DNA of 18,898 nt from Roseimaritima sp. Lineage in GTDB: Bacteria > Planctomycetota > Planctomycetia > Pirellulales > Pirellulaceae. The notes beneath the pieces are model-generated. The model was not told the origin of the DNA and ran no database searches. It worked only from the letters and a program-made list of their open reading frames with translations. Numbering within the stretch: the first letter of the stretch is position 1; every line of letters starts with the position of its first letter. The DNA lies in NCBI GenBank assembly GCA_007124075.1, contig SLFV01000357.1, forward strand, positions 1 to 18,898, written 5' to 3'. The position numbers and the translations under genes were made by a program. This document shows, one piece after another, positions 5,354 through 13,185 of the stretch.

Positions 5354-7138
5354 ATGTCGTTGATCGTACAAAAATTTGGTGGCACCAGTGTCGCCGATGC
5401 GGAAAAAATCCTAGCCGCAGCCCGCAAGGCCGTACGTGCCCAGCAACAGGGGCACAAAGTTGTCATGGTGGTCAGCGCCATGGGCAAAAACACCGACCTG
5501 CTGCTGGAATTGGCATCGCAGGTCAACGAGCAACCGCCGGCGCGCGAACTGGATATGCTGCTGAGCACCGGGGAGCAAGTAAGTGTTGCCTTAATGGCCA
5601 TGGCTGTGGATAGTTTGCGAGCCAAGGCGGTCAGTTTGACCGGTGGGCAGATGGGAATCCATACGGATAACTCGTTCACTAAGGCTCGGATTCAATCCAT
5701 TTCTACCAAACGGATCGAGCAGTTGCTGGATGCCGGAAACATTGTGATCGCGGCGGGTTTCCAGGGCATCGACGACGACTTGAACATTACCACCCTGGGC
5801 CGCGGTGGAAGCGACACGACGGCTGTTGCCTTGGCTGCGGTGTTAGGTGCGGAAGCCTGCGAAATCTACACCGATGTCGATGGCGTTTACACCACCGATC
5901 CAAGGCTGTTGCCCGAAGCCCGCCGGGTGGTGGTAATTAGCTATGACGAAATGCTGGAACTGGCCAGTCTGGGGGCGGGAGTGATGCACAGCCGCAGCAT
6001 CGAGTTTGCCAAGAAGTTTGGGGTGCCGATCCACGTCCGCAGTAGCTTCAGCGACACTGCAGGAACGATGATTGTGGCGGAACCTGAATCCGATTCGGCA
6101 GCGGTATGCGGTGCGGCTTTGACGCGTGACGAAGCGCGGATCACGGTACTGGGGGTTCCTGATATTCCTGGGACCAGTCTGACCATTTTCCAGGCGATCA
6201 GCCAGCAGAAGATACCCGTCGATATGATCGTCCAGAATATCGCCGACGGTGGTTTGGCGGATATATCGTTCACGGTCCATCGCTCTGACGTGGCGGCGAC
6301 GCTGCAAGCCATCGAACCGGCGGCGGAGAAGTTGCGAGCCAAAGCGATCACGCACGATGACGAGGTTTCCAAGGTATCGGTCGTGGGCCTGGGGATGGCA
6401 ATCCAGGCGGGTGTCGCGCACCGAATGTTCCGCGCGTTGGCCGACGCAGGCATTAATATTGAGATGATTACGACCAGCGAAATCAAAATTTCCGTTCTGG
6501 TCCGTCGCAGCCAGGCGATCGATGCGCTGCGAATCGTCCACCAAGGTTTCGCACTTCACGAATGCCCCGCCGATAGTAAGTCGTGGACGCAGATCAAAGC
6601 CGCCAGGGCGCAGCGTGGGGATGTCGAGTCAATGGTTGCCCGCTTACAAAACGATGCACTGGAACGCGTGACGCTGACAGGATTGGCCGTGACACCTAAT
6701 CAGGCGCGCGTCACGCTCCGGCGTGTACCGGACAATCCGGGCGTGGCGGCTGACATGTTTGAATCAATCGCTCGCGCCGGAGTGCTTGTGGACATGATCG
6801 TCCAAGGCACCGACGGCGAAGATGGAAGCACCAGCATCAGCATGACGGTGGACGAAAACGACCTGGAGGCATGCGAACAGGTTGCGAGGGATCTGTACCA
6901 GCGATACGGTTTGGGCGGCGTGCAGGCGGGCCGCGGGATTGCCAAAGTAACCGTCAGTGGAATTGGTCTCCGCAGTCACACCAATGTCAGCGCGGTAATG
7001 TTTCGCGAATTAGCCGACGCGGGCATCAATGTGCAGATGATCAACACCAGCGAATTGCAAGTCAACGCGGTGATCGATGGGACACAGGCGGAATTGGGTA
7101 AGGAGCGATTGCAGATTGCCTTTGACAAGGCGTTCTGA
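5354..7138 (+). CDS. lysC: Aspartate kinase with four ACT domains
   Basis: The protein has 594 residues, against about 400-450 for ordinary two-ACT aspartokinases. It phosphorylates aspartate, the first step towards lysine, threonine and methionine. The kinase domain (1 to about 245) shows KFGGTS (7-12), LSTGEQ (70-75), TLGRGGSDTTAVAL (147-160) and YTDVDGVYTTDPR (172-184). Four ACT-type regulatory segments follow, at about 262-330, 341-402, 438-510 and 531-594. Segments 1 and 3 share VPDxPG and VDMIVQ; segments 2 and 4 share MFRxLADAGIN and TSE, so an ACT pair was duplicated. Four-ACT enzymes are known from cyanobacteria and relatives; feedback control by lysine and/or threonine is expected but the effector cannot be read here. 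The start is 69 bp after the upstream gene, and the stop overlaps the next start by one base. Confidence 0.95.
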   Translation: MSLIVQKFGGTSVADAEKILAAARKAVRAQQQGHKVVMVVSAMGKNTDLLLELASQVNEQPPARELDMLLSTGEQVSVALMAMAVDSLRAKAVSLTGGQMGIHTDNSFTKARIQSISTKRIEQLLDAGNIVIAAGFQGIDDDLNITTLGRGGSDTTAVALAAVLGAEACEIYTDVDGVYTTDPRLLPEARRVVVISYDEMLELASLGAGVMHSRSIEFAKKFGVPIHVRSSFSDTAGTMIVAEPESDSAAVCGAALTRDEARITVLGVPDIPGTSLTIFQAISQQKIPVDMIVQNIADGGLADISFTVHRSDVAATLQAIEPAAEKLRAKAITHDDEVSKVSVVGLGMAIQAGVAHRMFRALADAGINIEMITTSEIKISVLVRRSQAIDALRIVHQGFALHECPADSKSWTQIKAARAQRGDVESMVARLQNDALERVTLTGLAVTPNQARVTLRRVPDNPGVAADMFESIARAGVLVDMIVQGTDGEDGSTSISMTVDENDLEACEQVARDLYQRYGLGGVQAGRGIAKVTVSGIGLRSHTNVSAVMFRELADAGINVQMINTSELQVNAVIDGTQAELGKERLQIAFDKAF

Positions 7139-9369
7139 TGAGTGCGGCCGGACCTGCACCGGGTGAAAGATCGGATGGCCCTTCCCGCAGTGCAGCCGAT
7201 GCGATCCAGCGGGTCCTGGTGCGAATGTTGCCTGCGGGGCAGGTGCTGGTTTGCGGGACCATCCACCCAATTGCGGTTCGGCGTGGGCAGCAGGTTGTCG
7301 TTGACGACGGCTGTGGTTGCTGGCTGGCTTGCGCCCTGGAAACCAACCTTGAGGAGGTGGGGGCGCCGATCAAGCCACCCAGCGCTACCGCTGAATTGCT
7401 GCGAGTCGCGACGGCGGATGACCTGGAGACGGCTGCGAGGGTCGCGCGACGATCGCCCCTGCTGTTCAAGGATGTCGAACATTTGCTTGCATCCGAGCAT
7501 GGCAAGCATGGCTTCAAACCTGCGGTGACCGTGGTCGCGACCGAGCAAGACCTGACGGAATCGCATGTTGTCCTGCGTTGCCTGGGCGTTGCCGACGAAA
7601 GCCTGGGGCCGCTTGCAGTCCGCTTAGCCAACACCTGGGGTGTTGATCGGGTCCAGTGGTTACCGATGCACGTCGAACCTGACGAGGAACCGGGACCAGG
7701 CGAGGGAACTGACGGATATAATGCGAGTCACGATGATCGGTTCTGGCAGCGTTTTTTCGCAGTGACCGACCGTCAGGTTGCCGCCGGGGAAGCGTTGGGC
7801 CGAGAGCACCAGATATCGGCCGGCAACCGCGGCTTGTACCAACAGAAGCGTCGTCGTGACCCTCCCGCAAATCGGTTGGTACCGGCCGGACGCAGTTGGA
7901 TGATTCGCATCCGAACCGCTGCCGGTGGGCTGACCGCTGGGCAGTTGCTGCGGTTGCTGGAATTGGCGCAGGAGTTTGGAGACGGAACGCTAAGGCTGAC
8001 GATGCGGCAGGCAATCCAGTTGCACGGCGTTTCCGCGACCGCCCCGCAAACCGTGGTGAACGCAATTCACGACTGTTTCCTGCAAACCGCCGGCGCGTGT
8101 GGCAACACCGTACGGAACGTCACCTGCTGCCCACTGCCGACCGGCAATGATCCTTTTGGTGCCGATGTTTGGGTGCGGCGATTGGCTAGCCAATTGGCCA
8201 CCACCTTGCTGCCTCAGGGGCCTGCGTTCCAGTTCCGATTTACGGATGAACCGCAGCAGCATGGTTCCGGTCGGATGGATCAAGCGAGGGGGCATTGGAC
8301 GGCTGACAATCTCGGCCACCTCGCAACAACTGCTGCCGGGGATCTCTGGGAAGTGTTACCGCACAAGTGGAAGATCGGGGTTGCCTCCACCGCTCACGAC
8401 TGTTGTAGTGTCCGCAGCAATGACCTGGCGATGATCGTGCGTGCTGATGACCACCGGGCCGGCGCGGGTGAACGGCCTGTCGACATTTACCTGGGAGGAT
8501 CCTTAGCGTACCGCACCGGGGAGCCCGATAGTTTTCCCATGCTTGGCAAGTGGTTTGGTACGATTGAAGCAAAGCACGCTGACCTGGTTGCTGGCCGTTT
8601 GCTCAAAATGTTTGCCGTTCGTGGGCAAGGACTCCGAACGGGCAAACATCGCCATCGCTCGCGGTTTAAATACGTGGTCGCGCGCACCCCAATGGACCTC
8701 CTGCTGGATCAATTCAATCAAGACGCAACCGTCGCGGGCTGTGTCGATCGTGGCCAGGAACCGGGGGAACGTACGGCCACGACCACCCATCCGGCCTGTG
8801 GCGTAACGGCGAAGGGTCAACGCTGGCAGCGGGTTGCGGTGGAGCGTGGACGGTTAACGACAGAGCACCGCGCGATGCTGCAAGGTTGGCACTCCAGCGG
8901 TGCCGCGATTCGTCTCGGAAGCCATCACGATTTGATCGTTTCCTTTCCCGCAGAGAAGCACGTTCAGGTGCAATTGCCGGTCGTCCCCGCAGCGGTCGCC
9001 TTTCAGGCTTGTCCAGCGCTGCCCACTTGTTCGCAAGCGTTGGCGGAAGCGGAAACACAATGGGAAGCTTGGCTGCAAGCCGTCTGCCAAGCCGCCACTG
9101 CCGCACGGATCCCCCCGCCGCAATTGGCCGTCAGTGGCTGCACAAACGGATGTGCCAGGTCTTTGCTGGTTCCGATTGGCCTGGTCGCCGAATCGCCCAC
9201 TCGTTTCGCGGTTTATTTAGGTGGCGGGGCCGCCCACCTAGGGACCAAGTACGGTAGCGTTGAATCTCCAAGGGAACTTCGGCGGATCTTAGAAGGCCTG
9301 TTTCAGCAGTTCCGCCGCGACAAAGCGTCGGGGCTCGATTTTTCATCCTGGTGGCGCGCGTCGCGATAG
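7138..9369 (+). CDS. Siroheme sulfite/nitrite reductase with PSP1-like N-terminal domain
   Basis: The protein has 743 residues. The C-terminal part (about 250-725) is a ferredoxin-type sulfite/nitrite reductase, reducing sulfite to sulfide or nitrite to ammonia. It keeps the anion-binding set seen in E. coli CysI: R290 in RLTMRQAIQLHG, R326 in CGNTVRNVTC, and K410 and K412 in LPHKWK. It also keeps the cluster/siroheme cysteines C625-x5-C631 and C668-x3-C672 (SGCTNGC). Residues about 30-180 are extra. RRGQQVVVDDGCGCW, then LLRVATADDLE and a C-terminal alpha/beta stretch ending DRVQWLPM, read like a PSP1 (YaaT-type) domain, with cysteines at 39, 59, 61, 65 and 148. ATG 7138 overlaps the lysC stop (TGATG) and has AAGG upstream, so translation is probably coupled. 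Neighbours in amino-acid synthesis favour sulfite as substrate. Confidence 0.88.
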   Translation: MSAAGPAPGERSDGPSRSAADAIQRVLVRMLPAGQVLVCGTIHPIAVRRGQQVVVDDGCGCWLACALETNLEEVGAPIKPPSATAELLRVATADDLETAARVARRSPLLFKDVEHLLASEHGKHGFKPAVTVVATEQDLTESHVVLRCLGVADESLGPLAVRLANTWGVDRVQWLPMHVEPDEEPGPGEGTDGYNASHDDRFWQRFFAVTDRQVAAGEALGREHQISAGNRGLYQQKRRRDPPANRLVPAGRSWMIRIRTAAGGLTAGQLLRLLELAQEFGDGTLRLTMRQAIQLHGVSATAPQTVVNAIHDCFLQTAGACGNTVRNVTCCPLPTGNDPFGADVWVRRLASQLATTLLPQGPAFQFRFTDEPQQHGSGRMDQARGHWTADNLGHLATTAAGDLWEVLPHKWKIGVASTAHDCCSVRSNDLAMIVRADDHRAGAGERPVDIYLGGSLAYRTGEPDSFPMLGKWFGTIEAKHADLVAGRLLKMFAVRGQGLRTGKHRHRSRFKYVVARTPMDLLLDQFNQDATVAGCVDRGQEPGERTATTTHPACGVTAKGQRWQRVAVERGRLTTEHRAMLQGWHSSGAAIRLGSHHDLIVSFPAEKHVQVQLPVVPAAVAFQACPALPTCSQALAEAETQWEAWLQAVCQAATAARIPPPQLAVSGCTNGCARSLLVPIGLVAESPTRFAVYLGGGAAHLGTKYGSVESPRELRRILEGLFQQFRRDKASGLDFSSWWRASR

Positions 9370-9562
9370 CCTGCGGATTCGCATCCGTCCGGCGAGTCGT
9401 GAAAGCTGATGATCTGCGGATGCATTTCGGCGGTTCCTGCTCCGCGGCACCGCGCGACGGGAGCGAGGGAAGAGAGAGCACCACATCTAGAGTCGTGGGA
9501 TTCGCCGGATTCCCCCTGAGCGAGAGGAATTCCGACGGATACGCCTAAATTGAATGTTTGCC

Positions 9563-9579
9563 AGAGCGCTAGCTTTTTT
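9563..9579 (+). terminator. Weak intrinsic terminator candidate for the reductase operon
   Basis: AGAGC (9563-9567) pairs with GCTTT (9572-9576, one G-U pair) across the loop GCTA, and the T run continues to 9579. The stem is short, so this is only a candidate end of the kinase-like/lysC/reductase transcript. Confidence 0.25.
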
Positions 9580-9637
9580 CTTTCCGCCCCACGGTGGACA
9601 CTTGGTATTTAAGACAAAAGGGCCTGCCTAATAATTG

Positions 9638-9704
9638 GGCACTCGGGGACGTGCCTCGAATAGTCGCACCCACGGCCCGTGGCTGCCTGTGTTTTGCGCA
9701 CAGG
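9638..9704. repeat. Cluster of three short hairpins
   Basis: Three perfect inverted repeats follow within 67 bases: GGCAC/GTGCC (9638-9642, 9651-9655), CCACG/CGTGG (9670-9674, 9678-9682) and CCTGTG/CACAGG (9686-9691, 9699-9704). They lie about 175 bases before a predicted DNA-binding protein gene. They could be a dispersed structured repeat, an untranslated leader or protein-binding sites. Confidence 0.35.
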
Positions 9705-9878
9705 TGTTAAGTCTATTTGCTTGCATGGTTTACGGAAAACGAATTGCCAGCATTGGAGGATGGGCTCGTGGTCAGGCGAAGCGGTGTTCGCTTCTTCCGT
9801 GTCGTTGATCGTCCGATCCAGGCATGGCCCCCTGAGCCACCCCAAATCAACTTCTCCGCGAAAACGGAAGGAATCACG

Positions 9879-10541
9879 ATGACGCAAGAAAACCCAAATT
9901 TCCTCGGCAGCGAATCGATGCAAGCTTCGGCACCCGGGGGCTACGGCGGATCGCCACGGGCTGGCATGAACAGCAGCTTGGCGGCATCCACCACTGCCAT
10001 TGCGACACCCACTGCCCCGGGCCAGCCGATGAGCGAGACGGCACCGTTGCGATTGAACCTGCCACCGATTCGAACCGATCTGGTCACCCGTTCTGAACGA
10101 GCTGAGGAGGTTTTGCGACTGGCACAGGAAGCTTTCGTGCAGACCGACAAATGGGTCCTTTTCTACCGCGAGATTTTGGGTGTTGAAGGCGTGATGCGGA
10201 CTTTGTTCAAGACCGCCGATGAGGTTCGCGCTTTTGAGGAAATGCCGCAGTTTGGTCAATTGCTGGAAATGGTCACCGCCGTCCGCGCGATGGATTCTGG
10301 CAAGGGCGATGAACTGGAACCACAAAAGATGATCACAGTCCGGTTGCCCAAGAGCCAGCACGAGGCGATGAAGCAGGAAGCTGCCGAGCACGGAACCAGC
10401 ATCAATAAGCTATGCATCAGCAAGCTGCTGCTGCCCATCAAGTCGTGCTACGTGCCGGAGGAGAAAGGCAAGCTCCGCGGTCGCAAGCCTGGCCCGCAGG
10501 GGAGCAACAACCGCCTGGATGCAACAACCGGCATTGGCTAG
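9879..10541 (+). CDS. Ribbon-helix-helix (Arc/HicB-like) DNA-binding protein
   Basis: The protein has 220 residues and three zones. Residues 1-60 are rich in Gly, Ser, Ala, Thr and Pro and probably disordered. Residues about 60-148 are helical and charged, of no recognised family. Residues about 151-185 (MITVRLPKSQHEAMKQEAAE, then HGTSINKLCISKLL) are a ribbon-helix-helix fold of the kind found in Arc and in the C-terminus of HicB antitoxins. The tail carries the basic patch KGKLRGRKPGPQG (196-208), resembling an AT-hook. ATG 9879 is chosen over the longer frame from 9717 because GGAAGG precedes it at a good distance and the upstream residues look non-coding. No HicA-like toxin gene adjoins it, so a solitary regulator or nucleoid-type protein is more likely than an antitoxin. 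Its targets are unknown. Confidence 0.75.
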   Translation: MTQENPNFLGSESMQASAPGGYGGSPRAGMNSSLAASTTAIATPTAPGQPMSETAPLRLNLPPIRTDLVTRSERAEEVLRLAQEAFVQTDKWVLFYREILGVEGVMRTLFKTADEVRAFEEMPQFGQLLEMVTAVRAMDSGKGDELEPQKMITVRLPKSQHEAMKQEAAEHGTSINKLCISKLLLPIKSCYVPEEKGKLRGRKPGPQGSNNRLDATTGIG

Positions 10542-10696
10542 GGGCCGGTTACGATTGATCCTGAGGGTTGCCGGTAGCGGAACTGTGAAAGAAAGACCGC
10601 CACTACACGCGGGATCTTTCGCAGGGTCCACTACCTTTGGGAACGGCAGGCGACAACAGGCAGCCCCCTTCTCAACAGTCGGGGCGAGCCGGTTTC

Positions 10697-10720
10697 CGCT
10701 GCGCGTTAGCGTTTGTTTTT
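10697..10720 (+). terminator. Weak terminator candidate between convergent genes
   Basis: CGCT (10697-10700) pairs with AGCG (10708-10711), followed by TTTGTTTTT (10712-10720). The stem is only four pairs, and the T run overlaps the stop codon of the convergent glycosyltransferase gene. Confidence 0.25.
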
Positions 10721-11954
10721 ATCGCGGCGTTTGGTGGACGAAGGAACCGAGTACCTTCTGGGGGCGGGCGGCTCTCTTACCCGAAGCGCTCCGATCGTAA
10801 AGGCTCTCAATCAGCGACTGGTAACCTTCCACCATCGAATCCAACGAACCTTGGGCGACCGCTAACCGCCGACCTTGATCGCCCAGTGTTTGACTGTGGC
10901 TTTCGTCACGCAGTAGTTTGGTAACCAATGCGGTCGCGGTGGCCACGTCATCGACCGCAACCAAATAGCCGGTTTGCTCCGGGATGACGGTTTCCGCAAT
11001 GGAACCGACGTTGGTGCTGACAACGGGCACTTTGCAGGCCAGCGCTTCCAGGATCGACACCGGGCTGGCTTCGTTATGGGACGTCAGCAGAAAGACATCC
11101 AGGGCTGACAGCAAGCGCGCGGTGTCCTGCCGTGTCCCCAGCAGATGAACGCGATCGGCGATCCCACAGCCCTCGCAGCGGCGAACGATCGTCTCCCGTT
11201 CCGGTCCGTCACCGATGACGAGGAAGTGCGAATCAGGTTCTTCCAGCAGCACCCGGGACGCGACATCGACAAACATCGCATGGTTCTTCTCTGGACGTAA
11301 CGCCGCCACAATCCCCACCAACGGAGCATCCGCAGGAAGCCCCAGCTCATCACGGACCGAAGGTTCCTGGAAAACGGATGCGCAGTCAAAGCGAGTGGTG
11401 TCGATTCCATTGCGAATCACGTGGACCTTTTCGGCTGGAAATCGTTCCCGCAACCGCATGAACTCACCGTGACTATCCGCCACCGCGATGAACGCGTCGG
11501 TCAGCGGAGTTAAGCCACGGTTCAAGCGGCCGACCCCATCGGGCCAGCCGGTCGAATGCAACGCGGAGCAAATCACCGGTACACCTGCCAGGTAAGCCGC
11601 CAATCGCCCCCAAAACATCTTGTCGCCCGCGCCGACGGTGACCACCGCGTCGGTTTCTTGCTTGCGGAGCAACCGGATCAAACGCCACAAAACACGAACA
11701 TCCCACTTGTTATCGATCAGACCGCTGTGGACTGGAATCCTGGCAGCGATCTGCTGACCCAGCGGACCAGGTTCTTTCAAACAGATGACCTCGGCTTGCA
11801 ATCGCGATTGATCCAAGCGATCGAGCAGATTGACCAGCAGCGTTTCGGCACCTCCAACGGGCATGCTTGTAATCACAAACTGCACCTTCAGCGGTCCGCG
11901 CTTGCGACGTATCACGGGGCGTTTTCGACGGAACAGATGACGCAACAAACTCAT
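10719..11954 (-). CDS. GT4-family glycosyltransferase
   Basis: The protein has 411 residues and a GT-B fold, transferring a sugar from a nucleotide-sugar donor to a growing glycan at the cytoplasmic face of the membrane. The acceptor-side domain has VGGAETLLVNLLDRL (33-47), the common GT4 start. The donor-side domain has VIRNGIDTTRF (179-189), the phosphate-binding RPEKNH (220-225), FLVIGDGPE (244-252), and the EX7E pair E295/E303 in NEASPVSILEA. The basic N-terminus (LLRHLFRRKRPVIRRKRG) may hold it near the membrane. The frame is open to 12011, but ATG 11954 overlaps the upstream stop as ATGA (11954-11951), the usual sign of translational coupling, so it is chosen. Sugar specificity cannot be told. 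The pairing with a deacetylase suggests extracellular or capsular polysaccharide synthesis. Confidence 0.93.
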   Translation of the reverse strand: MSLLRHLFRRKRPVIRRKRGPLKVQFVITSMPVGGAETLLVNLLDRLDQSRLQAEVICLKEPGPLGQQIAARIPVHSGLIDNKWDVRVLWRLIRLLRKQETDAVVTVGAGDKMFWGRLAAYLAGVPVICSALHSTGWPDGVGRLNRGLTPLTDAFIAVADSHGEFMRLRERFPAEKVHVIRNGIDTTRFDCASVFQEPSVRDELGLPADAPLVGIVAALRPEKNHAMFVDVASRVLLEEPDSHFLVIGDGPERETIVRRCEGCGIADRVHLLGTRQDTARLLSALDVFLLTSHNEASPVSILEALACKVPVVSTNVGSIAETVIPEQTGYLVAVDDVATATALVTKLLRDESHSQTLGDQGRRLAVAQGSLDSMVEGYQSLIESLYDRSASGKRAARPQKVLGSFVHQTPR

Positions 11955-12865
11955 GCGGGAAACTGCGGTTGAACGGAAGGAAGGGAAGTTGAGTCCGGTA
12001 ATGGCAGGCACGCCGCGGCCGCATTTTCCGTAGGCAGTCGGTACGAAATTAGAGGTTCCGATTTAAGCTTGCGCAAATCGAAGTCCAGCCAATTCCGCAG
12101 CCTGACAAGCCCGGCATCGCCATGGAAGCGGCGAATGTGAAAGGTGTCACGACCTGGAATGTTGTAGGCACCAAACGCACTACAAAAACCTTGCATGCCA
12201 GCTTCGGCGACGGCGGCGATCGCCTGAGGTGTCAATTGAGCCGGCATGCCGTAGGGAAAAGCAAAGTAACGGACCTTGGTTTTTAACAGCGAGGACAGCT
12301 CGCGGGCTGCGGCAACGATTTCACTCTCCAAAACCCGTGGATCGGTGACGCCACTGAGGTCGACGTGATGCCGGGCGTGCAAACCGATTTCAATCCCCTC
12401 GGCGGCCAACGACTTTAATTCGTCAATCGTGTTGACTGGCAGGGGGATCTGGCACTGGATGTCATGCGGAAACGACTGACCGGTTAAAACATGCTGCAGC
12501 GAAACAAAATAGGTGCAGGGGATTCGATGCTTGAGCAACAACGGAAGCGCAAACTGGCAGTTTTCCGCATAACCGTCGTCAAACGTGAATGCGATGGCTG
12601 GCTGATGGCTGTCACGTTGAATCGATCGTCGTTGCAGCTCCGCCAGGTCGATGCACGGGAGCCTTCGTCGAATGTAGTCAACGTGGTCTTGGAAATCGCC
12701 GCAAGAGATCGTCCATTGGTTACGATGATGATCGGAAACACGATGATAAAAAACGCTGTACAAAGGTGCCTTACCCGACGCCGCCAGCTTTTGCAGCGCC
12801 GCTTGTCGCCTCGACCGCTCGGCCAGACGTCGCAACTGAATATAGGATGTTCGCAAGAATCGCAT
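11951..12865 (-). CDS. NodB-type polysaccharide deacetylase
   Basis: The protein has 304 residues (carbohydrate esterase 4 type), expected to remove N-acetyl groups from a polysaccharide. Motifs in order: FYHRVSD (39-45), AFTFDDGYAEN with the catalytic/metal Asp pair (D96, D97), the metal His pair in GLHARHHVDLS (H163, H167), and FAFPYG (motif 3). No clear signal peptide is present; the N-terminus is basic and helical, so it may be cytoplasmic or held by the complex. ATG 12865 is chosen. The frame runs upstream to a TTG at 12952, but those residues look non-coding and MRFLRTSYIQLRRLAERSRR fits similar proteins. No strong ribosome binding site is seen. It is the first gene of a leftward two-gene unit with the glycosyltransferase. 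Confidence 0.9.
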   Translation of the reverse strand: MRFLRTSYIQLRRLAERSRRQAALQKLAASGKAPLYSVFYHRVSDHHRNQWTISCGDFQDHVDYIRRRLPCIDLAELQRRSIQRDSHQPAIAFTFDDGYAENCQFALPLLLKHRIPCTYFVSLQHVLTGQSFPHDIQCQIPLPVNTIDELKSLAAEGIEIGLHARHHVDLSGVTDPRVLESEIVAAARELSSLLKTKVRYFAFPYGMPAQLTPQAIAAVAEAGMQGFCSAFGAYNIPGRDTFHIRRFHGDAGLVRLRNWLDFDLRKLKSEPLISYRLPTENAAAACLPLPDSTSLPSVQPQFPA

Positions 12866-13185
12866 TGTCACTGCTGGGTCTGACTTTATACGCGTGTGTA
12901 TCAATGCATAGATCGCCACTGGGGTGGGGTCGCGGATTGTACGGTTTTTCAAGCGTAACCATCTGGCGATCGATCGCTTGTTCCGAATTTGCCAGCTTTA
13001 ACGCGCGTTGCTACCAGCTTTGCCGCTCACCGCGAAGGGCACCCCTCCGTGCAGCGCGGTCACGTTTTCGCCGCAGGGGCTGGGGATTTTGGGTATACTC
13101 GTGGGCCGTTTCCAAACTCAAAAAACCGTCAGCTGCGTTTGCGGTTGGTTTCCCTTTCCTCATTTTTTTCTCTGAGATTTGACCG
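12866..13185. other. Divergent intergenic region, 320 bases
   Basis: The promoters of the leftward deacetylase unit and the rightward sulfatase should both lie here. TATACT at 13094-13099 could be a -10 box for the sulfatase (87 bases before its ATG), but no matching -35 box is visible. TATAAA on the minus strand near 12890 could serve the deacetylase. Open frames crossing the region are shadows of the deacetylase gene. Confidence 0.4.

Larger units (their letters stand above)
9370..9878. other. Intergenic, 509 bases, hairpin-rich
   Basis: No gene is supported; an open frame entering from 9717 is only an upstream extension of the next gene. Seen are CGGAT/ATCCG (9374-9387) just after the reductase stop, a weak terminator-like hairpin at 9563-9579, and a cluster of three short hairpins at 9638-9704. 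No good promoter for the downstream gene could be identified. Confidence 0.5.

Noticed and set aside
4592..8065. Long antisense frames opposite the kinase-like, lysC and reductase genes
   Set aside because: They lie wholly inside strongly supported genes and have compositions typical of shadow frames in GC-rich DNA.
9717..9878. N-terminal extension of the ribbon-helix-helix protein
   Set aside because: The ATG at 9879 has a clear GGAAGG site, and the upstream residues show no family-like features.
9879..10541. HicAB toxin-antitoxin system
   Set aside because: Only the HicB-like ribbon-helix-helix is present; neither flank codes for a HicA-like toxin.
12589..13182. Rightward frame across the deacetylase start and the divergent gap
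   Set aside because: It is antisense to the deacetylase 5' end and has an Arg/Ser/Ala-rich random composition.
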